The notes beneath the pieces were generated by a model that saw nothing but the letters and a program-made list of their open reading frames with translations, did not search any database and was not told where the DNA came from. From positions 28,440,763 through 28,504,762 of the forward strand of contig JAPTYO010000007.1 of NCBI GenBank assembly GCA_036873135.1: 64,000 nucleotides of DNA, read 5' to 3'. The DNA is from Clarkia xantiana subsp. parviflora (Eukaryota > Streptophyta > Magnoliopsida > Myrtales > Onagraceae). A program made the position numbers and the translations under genes. Positions within the stretch are counted from its first letter, which is position 1. The number at the start of each line of letters is the position of its first letter. Shown here piece by piece: positions 50,901-58,774 of this stretch.

Positions 50901-52204
50901 GCGCTATCGGGACAGGGGCAGAGAAGGAATCCACTTGGATGACCCCGATAATTGTGTACTTAACGACGGGGGCACTTCCTGAAGATAAAGTGGCAGCGGA
51001 GCGATTACGACGAATGTCAATTAATTACGCGATGGTGGACAACCAGTTATACAAGAAGGGTCTGCTTTCGACGCCCTTCTTGAAATGCGTGGCCGAACCC
51101 GATACGACTCGGATTCTGAGAGAATTGCATGAAGGAGTCGCAGCCTGTCACGAAGGCGCTCGATCTATCCTAAGGAAGGCGTTGAACTTGGGATATTATT
51201 GGCCTACGATGAATAAGGAAGCAACGGCGCTTGTTCGATCCTGTGACGCGTGTCAGAGATATGCCTCGAATATCACAGCTCCCGCCGCTGATTTGATGCC
51301 CATTGGGAGTGCTTGGCCCTTCGCACAGTGGTGCATCGACCTGGTGGGACCCCTTCCGAAAGCAAAGAGCCAGTGCACACATCTGCTGGTCGCGATCGAC
51401 TACTTCTCGAAGTGGATCGAGGCTAAGCCGCTAGCCAAAACAACAGCAGGACATATCATTAAGTTCCTTCAGACCCGAATTTTGTCGAGATATGGGGTGC
51501 CGAAGGTGATCATCAGTGACAATGGTCCTCCGTTTAATGGGGCCCAGTTGGAGAGGTTCCTAGACGAGTTCGGTATCGAGCATCGAGCAGCATCCGTCCA
51601 CCACGCTCAGACCAATGGGCAGGTAGAGGCGGCCAACAAAATCGTGATGGAGGGCTTGAAGAAAAGGGTCTACGCTTTGGACGGAAAATGGCTGGACGAA
51701 CTGGAAAACGTGTTGTGGGCGGTCCGAACGACACCCAAGCGGTCAACAGGTGAAACCCCGTTTGCACTTGTTTATGGAACAGAGGCGGTCGCTCCCGTGG
51801 AAATCGCGGTGGCGTCCCATCGAACCAGCAGCTATGAGCCCTCGATGAGTCCAGGAAGAGCCAGGATAGGACCTTTGACGAATGACGAAACAAGGCGCCT
51901 GGAGTTATCCTTGCTAGAGGAAAAACGGCTGGAGGCCGACATAGCGCAAGCTCGGATGCGTTTGGCGACGGCCAGGTACTACAATCGGAAGGTCAAGTCG
52001 CGACAGTTCTACGCAGGAGAACTGGTCCTACGACGGAATGAATTCGCCCTACAAGATCGGATCAACAAGATGTCCCCGAAATGGGAAGGGCCTTACAAGA
52101 TCGTAGGCATGCCGGCCCCGAACGCTTACAAGTTAGAGGATCCCGACGGCAAGGTTTTAAGAAACACCTTTAGTGGCGAACATCTGAAGAAGTGCCATGT
52201 TTGA
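47948..52204 (+). CDS. pol: pol polyprotein: gag zinc end, protease, RT, two RNases H, integrase
   Basis: 1418 codons, uninterrupted. Residues 1-30 hold the C/H-rich end of gag. Aspartic protease with LIDGGSSSD (about 163-171). Reverse transcriptase: RMCVDFRDLNKACPKD (about 433), FGLVNAGATYQRM, catalytic YVDD (about 534). First RNase H with LTDQPLKHFL (about 747). Second, archaeal-type RNase H with YTDGSSSSDGSG (about 835), NNEAEYEAL, KCDASLIVNQ and ADALSK, the Asp-Glu-Asp-Asp set of an active enzyme. Integrase: H/H/C/C zinc region (CHEGARS...CDACQRYA, about 1065-1105), catalytic D (WCIDLVGP), D (SDNGPPF, about 1188) and E (GQVEAAN, about 1223), then a GPY/F-like KWEGPYKIVG tail. An 11-residue insert (SMSPGRARIGP, 51840-51872) is absent from the sister element. 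All key catalytic residues are present, so this pol looks functional. Confidence 0.95.
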   Translation: MGSRTDRYCRFHRASGHDTDQCRELKKEIERLIQRGKLKEFVGDSRCKPRSRSRSRSKSRSRSPRKRRSGAEPSEGPSGSRQKRIINVIHGGFAAGGDTSSSRERYANQVPVAVVLGKRSRSWTPKEEMEITFSAKDLEGVETPHEDALVVTLDVGGFEVRRILIDGGSSSDILFSDALEQMGKKKKDLREVNFPMVGFCGTTSYPLGVITLPVWFGSGWKMEKRDVEFVVVESTGTYNAIIGRTTINPLMAVASTVHQKLKFPTENGVGEVKGDQVASRRCYVNVTKRSRKEAMTVLQTDTDPREEFGRPTPMEDLKEVEIDGPERRVKIGSALSEEKAQELTALLKEFKELFAWSPSDMPGISRDVIEHELNIDPTIKPITQKRRPMGADKRIAIQQEVGRLLDAGFIREIRFQTWVANPVLVRKSNGKWRMCVDFRDLNKACPKDCYPLPRIDQLVDATSGHELLSFMDAYSGYNQIKMAKKDAPHTAFYADSEVFQYDVMPFGLVNAGATYQRMVNKLFGDMIGSTMEAYVDDMLVKSRRASDHVGNLAMAFERMKLHQVRLNPAKCAFGVHSGKFLGFMVSQRGIEVNPEKLRAIEEMQSPTNHREVQVLNGRLASMNRFLSKASDRSMPFFNVLRANRQFEWTAECEAAFQALKQHLRDLPPLAKPAPGEPLYLYLAISSFAISSVLVKAVEGNQIPVYYVSKAFAKSEMNYPPIEKYLFALIITARKLRPYFHAHEITVLTDQPLKHFLNRPDASGRLVKWAVELSEFRIHFAPRTAIKGQALADFIVESTIPDPEATETVDGATGNTEEAPTAGQSEQPNKENTWELYTDGSSSSDGSGAGFVLIPPGGAEPLRYALALTFRATNNEAEYEALITGLKIAKGTGIKHLKVKCDASLIVNQVRGQYGAKIPVMKKYLQEARTLKESFKSFDIEAIPREENVEADALSKYALGAPLEESRKVHFLEKVILSTTDPSEVCAIGTGAEKESTWMTPIIVYLTTGALPEDKVAAERLRRMSINYAMVDNQLYKKGLLSTPFLKCVAEPDTTRILRELHEGVAACHEGARSILRKALNLGYYWPTMNKEATALVRSCDACQRYASNITAPAADLMPIGSAWPFAQWCIDLVGPLPKAKSQCTHLLVAIDYFSKWIEAKPLAKTTAGHIIKFLQTRILSRYGVPKVIISDNGPPFNGAQLERFLDEFGIEHRAASVHHAQTNGQVEAANKIVMEGLKKRVYALDGKWLDELENVLWAVRTTPKRSTGETPFALVYGTEAVAPVEIAVASHRTSSYEPSMSPGRARIGPLTNDETRRLELSLLEEKRLEADIAQARMRLATARYYNRKVKSRQFYAGELVLRRNEFALQDRINKMSPKWEGPYKIVGMPAPNAYKLEDPDGKVLRNTFSGEHLKKCHV

Positions 52205-52340
52205 CAAATAAGTCGCCCGTGGAGGCGCGAAGATGTAATTAAGTCGCCCTGAGTGGTGCATGCTATGTTAAAGACATCAATCAATAAAGAAGTTACTTCT
52301 GATCAAAGTATTCCTGAGTCGTTCTCGATACATTTAAAAA

Positions 52341-52935
52341 GCGTCATTGGACGTCCGAAAATCCTTAAGTTTTTAAGGTTCGATTAAAAAGCGTCATTGG
52401 ACGTCCGAAAATCCTTAAGTTTTTAAGGTTCGATTAAAAAGCGTCATTGGACGTCCGAAAATCCTTAAGTTTTTAAGGTCCGATTAAAAAGCGTCATTGG
52501 ACGTCCGAAAATCCTTAAGTTTTTAAGGTTCGATTAAAAAGCGTCATTGGACGTCCGAAAATCCTTAAGTTTTTAAGGTCCGATTAAAAAGCGTCATTGG
52601 ACGTCCGAAAATCCTTAAGTTTTTAAGGTTCGATTAAAAAGCGTCATTGGACGTCCGAAAATCCTTAAGTTTTTAAGGTCCGATTAAAAAGCGTCATTGG
52701 ACGTCCGAAAATCCTTAAGTTTTTAAGGTCCGATTAAAAAGCGTCATTGGACGTCCGAAAATCCTTAAGTTTTTAAGGTCCGATTAAAAAGCGTCATTGG
52801 ACGTCCGAAAATCCTTAAGTTTTTAAGGTTCGATTAAAAGCGTCATTGGACGTCCGAAAATCCTTAAGTTTTTAAGGTTCGATTAAAAAGCGTCGTTGGA
52901 CGTCCGAAAGCCTTAAGGTTCTCAGGACCCGATAG
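52341..52935 (+). repeat. 50-bp tandem array between pol and the antisense gene
   Basis: About twelve units of 50 bp starting with GCGTCATTGGACGTCCGAAA, at 52341 and every 50 bp after (one 49-bp unit; the last is degraded). Units alternate between AAGGTTCGATT and AAGGTCCGATT. Each contains the short palindrome CCTTAA-GTTT-TTAAGG, able to form a hairpin in RNA of either strand. There are no unique spacers, so it is not a CRISPR-like array. Confidence 0.97.
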
Positions 52936-53050
52936 AAGCGCTACGAAGAACATGATCGAAAAAGATAGTAATAAAAGGCTCGAAAGCCTAAGAGGTTCGA
53001 TACAAGGGAGATAAATGAGGAAGGAGTACGAGGACTTAAGATTTAACAAA

Positions 53051-55846
53051 TTAAACTCGGTCCTCGGGCGCTGAATCTTCAGAAGGCTTTGGAGGGGCAG
53101 GCTCGGAGGGATCGGTAGGAGGCTCGTCGGCGTCTTCGGAGGAGCTCTCCGACGGGAGGCTGAGGTACGTCTCTGCGGCTAGGCCGAGAGTCTTGGACTT
53201 CCTCAAGTCGATGGAGTCCCCGTAGGTTTCATTAAGCTCTTCGACAATATCAAGGATGGCATTCTGCAAATCCTCCTGACAATGTCTTGCCGCGTCTGCT
53301 TTGAAGTCCTCCGAGCTCCGATATTCTTCGAGGGCCTGGACCTTCGCGTTTGTTATTTGGGCGGGATAATCCGCCCTCGCCTCCTCTAGCTCCGCGATGG
53401 CCCTCTGCTTCTCAAGCTCCAGCCGCTCAGCAGTTTCTTGCAACGCTGCCTTATCAAAGGCAGCCTGGCTCCGATCCGCCAGGGCAGCCTGTTGCTCCCG
53501 CCTAAGCGAGCTCTCGAGACTTAGAATCTGCCTGTGTTGGGATTGAGCCTCTTGAGCAAGCTTGGCCCTGACTTCCTCGGCTCGCTGCCTTTCCTCCTCA
53601 GCCTGTTGCCTAACCTCTTCGACCCGCTCTTCGGCTCGCTTTTTACCCTCCTCCGCTCGAAGCCTTGACGCCTCGGAGGCAGCTAAGTCCTCCTGGAGCT
53701 TGGTCAAGCTCTCGAGGTTGGAGTTGGCCCGTTCTTGCTCCAAAGCCTCCCGAAGAGACAAGATGTAGCCAAAACAGCGATCCTGGTCCGCCATTTCCTG
53801 AGGGCAAGGTATAGCTTAATATTTAAAAAGTCGGAGTACTCCCAGGTGAATAAAAACAAAGTGTACTTACCTCTATCCGACGGACGGCCATCGCCCGGAT
53901 ATCCGCCTCGATGTCCTCCCCTTCCAGAGAAAGAGGGCGCCTCAGTGAGGGCGGGATCGAGCCCGACACCAAGTGCAAGGCCAGGTTCCTCTCCTGACAC
54001 CCCCGATGTAGAGGAATCCCCCGAAGGGACTCCACCGGTCTCCAAGGCTCGGCGCCCTGGTCCGAAGAAAAGGCCTGGTAGTAGTCTCCATCCAAGGGGA
54101 ATGGAGGTACTACCAGGCGAGCCCCTCCATCTCCTTCACTTACTTGGGCTTCGGGGGTCCCACCTCTAACTGGCGAAGATGGCGGAGCGGATGACGATGG
54201 TGGCGTGACGGGAAGTGGAGACGTCTTCCTACCAGGTGACTTCGCAGGAGTCGACCTCGATTTTCCTCGGAGGGTCAGGCCTTCCTCCTCAGCACGATCA
54301 TCGGAGGGGGAGTCCTCCAAGCTGGTCACCCGACCAAATTCACCACGGGCCTCCGTTGGGGCATCTTCCACCACCGGCTCCACTGCAGGCGCGGAGTCCG
54401 AGGCAGGTGCAGCAGGGGCGACGTCCGCGGGACCTGCAGTGGGGCGAATAAGTCGAGGAATTAATTTGATATCGGTGTGCCAAATTAAACAACGCTCCAT
54501 ATATTTCTCTTTGCCGAAAAAGTCGTAACAACCCGCTTCGAGGACGTGTGGAGTTTCCCCTCGAAGGATATTTTTGACATCCCTGACCCGTCCTTTCATG
54601 TCGGAGGCTTGAAGGTCTTGAGGTACCAACTTCCTATATCTTTTTATAGCACGAAAAACTTCCTTACCTTCCTTTTCGGAGCGGACGTTGAAGGCGGTCT
54701 TGACCACATCCACATTAGTCCGCCCCTCGGAGGTGGGGGCAGACCCGGGGGCCTCGGAGGTCTTCGCCTTCTTCCGAGAGGGTCCCGATTGGGCAGAAGC
54801 CTTCCGATGGGAGGGCTTCTTCTTGCGCTTCAGCGAGTGGGAGGCATCGGTATCCTCCTGAAACAGACGGGTGGTCAGCGATGTTCGAGGGGCTGTAAAC
54901 AGTGGAAACAAGAAATAATTAGAAGATTACCCAGAGAATTACATTGGAAACACCATCATGAACTTTTCCCCCAGCCTTGGGATCAATCAGCATAATCCCA
55001 ATTTCAATCCGCTGCTGATCAGTGACAGAAGTGGCCTCGAAGGGCTGGTAACCCTCCTCCCAACGACGGGCCTGGATAAGCATCAAGGCCCTCTTGGTCT
55101 GCTCCGACCATGAACGGAAAGGCACGGGGGGATCAGCTTCCACGGTGGTCCTCGGCCACTCGATGGGACCAGGCTGGATGAAGAAGTATTGCTCCTTCCA
55201 GTTAGCATTATCGTTCCCCTTATCGGAGATGACGGCCCGTTCCTTGCAAATCTTCCAGGACACCTTCCTGTCCCAGCCCATCTCCTTATACTGCTCATCG
55301 GTCCCTTCGGGTTGGCGGGGGGAAAAGGAGCAGATTCCGTCCTTGTTGCAGGTCATCTTGTAGAGAACCCGCCAGAGCTCCAGGGAATAGCTCCAGTCCT
55401 CCTTATTGATATCACACCACACTTGGAAGGCAATCCATGTACGGATTGCGTGTGGAGAGAAGGTCGTGGGGTACGTCTTATAGTGGTTGCACAGCTCCAC
55501 CCAACTCGGACAGAAAGGAAGTCGAATTCCCGCACGAATCTGCCCTGGGGAGATGAACACCTCGTCCCCTTTGGGGAGCGTAATTCGGGCCTCGCGAGAA
55601 TTGAATTGCTCATAGGGATAGCGGGCTCCGAAGGAGGATTCAAAGATGCCACACTCTATACAGGCCCTATCGTAGCTAATAGGTGCAAGCGTGTTCTTGA
55701 GATACTTGAAGACGAAAGGTTGGCCAACAGTAGCAGATCCCTCGGCTGAAAATCGTCGAGGGAAGGAAGGAGGGGAAAAATTGAAGCCTAAGAAAACCAA
55801 AGATGAAAGGGAAAAGAGTAATAAGGTGAAGAACCTTACCAGACAT
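53051..55846 (-). CDS. Antisense accessory gene of the gypsy element (function unknown)
   Basis: Runs against gag-pol, between pol and the 3' LTR. Proposed exons on the minus strand: 55846-55840, 55745-54931, 54857-53871, 53797-53051; 2556 nt, 851 aa, phases consistent. The tiny first exon (ATG TCT G) and the same intron positions recur in the sister element. The N-terminal domain has EVFISPGQIRAGIRLPFC, HYKTYPTTFSPHAIRTW and YFFIQPGPIEW; I recall similar plant 'putative gypsy type transposon' (Transposase_28-like) domains, without certainty. The middle has a basic KRKKKPSHRK/RKKAK stretch (nuclear-signal-like) and ILRGETPHVLEAG. Residues about 600-790 form a Glu/Arg/Ala-rich coiled coil, then an acidic tail. 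No catalytic motif recognised. Plant Tat elements are known to carry extra antisense frames of unknown role. Exon 3 could start slightly earlier, at 54893. Confidence 0.8.
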
Positions 55847-55857
55847 GGTGGTTGAAG

Positions 55858-56010
55858 TGATCGTGATCGGAAAATCTGGAAGCTGGAAACGCCGGTGAAA
55901 CCTTGAAGTGATCGCGATCGGAAAATTTGGAAGCTGGAAACGCCGGTGAAACCTTGAGGTGATCGTGATCAGAAAATCTGGATGCTGAAAACGCCGATGA
56001 AACCTTGGAG
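55858..56010 (-). repeat. Three 51-bp repeats in the leader of the antisense gene
   Basis: Units begin at 55858, 55909 and 55960 (TGATCGTGATCGGAAAATCT and variants). The sister element has a single, diverged equivalent. They lie between the antisense promoter and the start codon, so they would be 5' UTR. Confidence 0.85.
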
Positions 56011-56078
56011 TGAGAAGAATTAGGGTTCTTGGGATCGCAGAGAAGAAGAAGTAAGGGAAAAGTAAAACAAGGTCTGGA

Positions 56079-56092
56079 TTTAGGGTTTTATA
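56079..56092 (-). promoter_or_regulatory. TATA/telo-box promoter of the antisense gene
   Basis: On the minus strand reads TATAAAACCCTAAA: a TATA box overlapping a telo-box (AAACCCTA), about 240 bp before the antisense ATG. The sister element keeps TATAAAACCCTAA at the same place. Confidence 0.65.
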
Positions 56093-56518
56093 AGAGAAGG
56101 AAAAGGAAACTGAAGAGGTGGGCAATCTGAGCCACAGAATTCAAAACGATTCGATCATGAGCGTCCAAGGGGGAAACGTGCCAATCCGACGAAGGCGAAA
56201 CGGTTTCAATTTGAACCGTCAGGACGCATGGGACAGATAAGACAAGAGTAATGACGTACCGGGTGGTTGAAAAGTGCTTTTTCAGAAAGCAGGCATGCGG
56301 AACCCGAAACGTTCCTTCACCTCCTATCAGCATTTAATGCTGGTCTGATCAAGAAAACCCCTCGAATTCAAGCAGGATCCCAAAGGATCTTGAAGAGATC
56401 CAAGGCAAAGGCCTCCGACAGAAGTAGGGCAATGGCCTCCAGCGTTTCAGATAAAGACCCCCGACTGGGATGTGGAGGGGTCCGATACTGAAAGACGCGA
56501 CGTACTATAAGTCCCTCA

Positions 56519-56533
56519 CGTCTTGGGGGCAAA
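56519..56533 (+). promoter_or_regulatory. Polypurine tract before the 3' LTR
   Basis: CTTGGGGGCAAA directly before TGATGGGCC; the identical tract precedes the LTR of the sister element. It primes plus-strand DNA synthesis. Confidence 0.75.
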
Positions 56534-57191
56534 TGATGGGCCATGGCGAAGGCCGTTAGGCCCCCTAACGATTGGCAAACGGCGACTAGGCCTGGTGGGC
56601 CAGGAGCTGGGCTGCTGGAAGGCTAAGGGCTCCGACTGAAGGAGGCCCCGACATTGAATGGCCCCGAGCAAGTATGGCTCCGATAGAGGAGAGCCCCGAA
56701 GATATCGGACCTGGACGTAGTCGGTCCCGATGTGGGAGTTGACACCACTCCCCGACACCGGATCCTCAACGATGTAATTTGGGAGTCTCTGATAATGATC
56801 GAGACTCGCCAGTAAGAGCACAATCCCGGAAATCTCGCCACGATTACAGTAGTGGTATAATGGGCGAGATATGTGGGATACGAATAACTGTGCAAGATAC
56901 GTGGCAAGATATACGGCGAGATATGTGGGATAGTGGATCACAATCCAACCGCCCAATCAGGTAACTGGGATAGCCTTTCCTCTATAAAAGGAGGGAAGTT
57001 ATTCCAGATTAGGGTTACGTTTTGCATACACAAAATACTGCTTGCTTGCCTTGTTGACTGCCATACTTACGTTAAGCATCGGAGAGGGATTCTGGGCCAC
57101 TGCCCTCTACTCCCCTCTTGCAGGATTGCGTGGAGCAAAGGAGCTAGGATTGCCGTCAAAGTCCGTACCGGAGTTCCACCGTGATCCAACA
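56534..57191 (+). repeat. 3' LTR of gypsy element 1
   Basis: 658 bp, same length as the 5' LTR and almost identical to it. Confidence 0.95.
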
Positions 57192-57556
57192 GGAACGGAT
57201 ATAATTTTCATTTCTAGGAGTAAGTCCGAAAATGAATTTTTAGGCTTACCAAATGATGGCTTCAGTCCGAACGTATGTTCCCCCGGTCTCGGGGCCAAAT
57301 CTATCTATTATATAAATAAAAATGTATGAATTTACATTTCCCGCCATATTTTATTTCCCTCCAAATGAAAAGTGATCATTCCAAGTGTAAAAAAAAAACA
57401 TCAACCCACTGAAGAGTCATCTTTTCCACACCAAAACAATCTTCTATGCCGACATCTTCTTCCACCAACCAACCAACCGATGGATTCTTGTTCCCCTCAA
57501 AGCCTGCTTGAAGCAAGGTTACCTCATTCATTTGCTTCGTTTAATAATGAGAGATC
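57192..57556. other. Spacer between two inverted gypsy elements
   Basis: 365 bp separating the 3' ends of the two elements. It holds a short stretch with GGCTTACCAAATGATGG and CCCCGGTCTCGGGGCC that resembles degraded LTR or retroelement DNA, then AT-rich sequence. No gene. Confidence 0.5.
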
Positions 57557-58252
57557 TATTGGATCACGGTTGGAACTCCGGTACGGTCTTGACGGAAATC
57601 CAAGGTCCTTCGCTCCACGTAATCCTGCAAGAGGGGAATAGACCGGGCGGTGACCCAGAATCCCTCTCCGATGCTTAAATGAGAATCTCGCGGCAGGCAA
57701 AAGCAAGCAATAGTACGAGTCTAAAAACGTGTGTGATCTGAGGTAACTTCTGCCCTTTTATAGGAGAAGAGTTACCTCAGTTACTTGATGAACCGCTGGG
57801 GCAGTTAGCCCACGTTCCGCTTATCTCGGCCACGATCCCGCTTATCTCGGCCACGATCCCGCTTATCTCGGGCCACTTCCTCACTACTCTGATAGTGGGC
57901 GCGTTTCTCGGCCTCAACCTCTGATAGCAAGTCCCGACCAATATCGGGGACTCCATAGTTATCTCATTATGTCACCGCTCGGGGCCCCTCGTCATCGTGA
58001 CAGGGCCAACATTCTCAGGGATTCATCATCGGGGCCTACTTAAAGGCAATCTCATCGGGGCCTACTTAAAGGCATCTCCTCGGAAGCATCCAGCTCGCTT
58101 GTCGGGACCGACCTTGTCGGAACCTCTCACCATCGGGACTCCTCTTGTCGGGAGCCTTCGCATTGGTCTTCTTGACCTCTTTTAGGGCCCAATGGGCCTA
58201 TTCACCGTTTACTCGTCGTTAAAGGGCCTAACGGCTATAGCGAAACCCATCA
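57557..58252 (-). repeat. 3' LTR of gypsy element 2
   Basis: About 696 bp; on the minus strand it begins TGATGGGTTTCG and ends GTGATCCAATA. The stretch 57557-57680 matches the last 120 bp of the element 1 LTR (GCATCGGAGAGGGATTCTGG, CTTGCAGGATT). On the minus strand TATAAAAGGGCAG (about 57752-57764) is its TATA box. Confidence 0.85.
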
Positions 58253-58267
58253 TTTGCCCCCAAGACA
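58253..58267 (-). promoter_or_regulatory. Polypurine tract of element 2
   Basis: Minus strand reads CTTGGGGGCAAA directly before TGATGGG, identical to element 1. Confidence 0.75.
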
Positions 58268-58621
58268 TGAGGGACATACAGTTCGTCGTGTCTTTCAACT
58301 CCCGACCTCCCGATATCGGTATCGGAGGTTCTATCCTTGATGAAATTTATTGACACGGATCTTCTCGTCCACAATTCCTCGATGCCTCGAGAATAGTCAC
58401 CAAATCCGAAAAAACTCCTCGATTACTCGGCCATTAAATGCAGCAGGTGACGAAGCGACGATTTTGGCACCCGTGCCTGATTTTACTGAAAAAGCACTTT
58501 TCAGGCCGTTTCATTATTAACGTCTCTTTCCATTCTGCACCCTTTTATCTCAACGGCCCAGATTGAAACGCTTCGCCTTCAACGGTCCAGATTAGAAGGT
58601 CCTTTCGATTGTCCCTTCCTC

Positions 58622-58634
58622 TATAAAACCCTAA
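58622..58634 (+). promoter_or_regulatory. TATA/telo-box promoter of the element 2 accessory gene
   Basis: TATAAAACCCTAA about 150 bp before the ATG at 58775, conserved with element 1 although surrounding sequence has diverged. Confidence 0.65.
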
Positions 58635-58774
58635 TCCTGGGCACTGTTCTTCTTTTACCGTTTCTGCAATTTCAAAAGCTCTGTAACTTCAAAAGCACAA
58701 GTTCTTCTCCGGCTTCCTGTTTTCCGATCACCCTTCCGGCGACCATCAAGATCATCATCTCGCTTCAATTCACC

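Larger units (their letters stand above)
46010..57191 (+). mobile_element. Young full-length Ty3/gypsy element, Tat-type, with antisense gene
   Basis: 11.18 kb. Two 658-bp LTRs (TGATGGGCC...CCAACA) differ at about two positions, so it inserted recently. Order: LTR, primer site, gag, protease, RT, RNase H, second RNase H, integrase, 50-bp tandem array, antisense gene, polypurine tract, LTR. The second, archaeal-type RNase H and the extra antisense gene before the 3' LTR are features of plant Tat-lineage elements (Retand/Grande/Ogre-like). Flanks GGAAT (46005-46009) and GGAAC (57192-57196) match at 4 of 5 bases, a plausible mutated target duplication. Gag is frameshifted, so autonomous movement of this copy is doubtful. 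Confidence 0.95.

Noticed and set aside
52341..52935. Regular 50-bp repeats resembling a CRISPR array
   Set aside because: Units are contiguous without unique spacers and lie in a plant retroelement; it is a tandem repeat.
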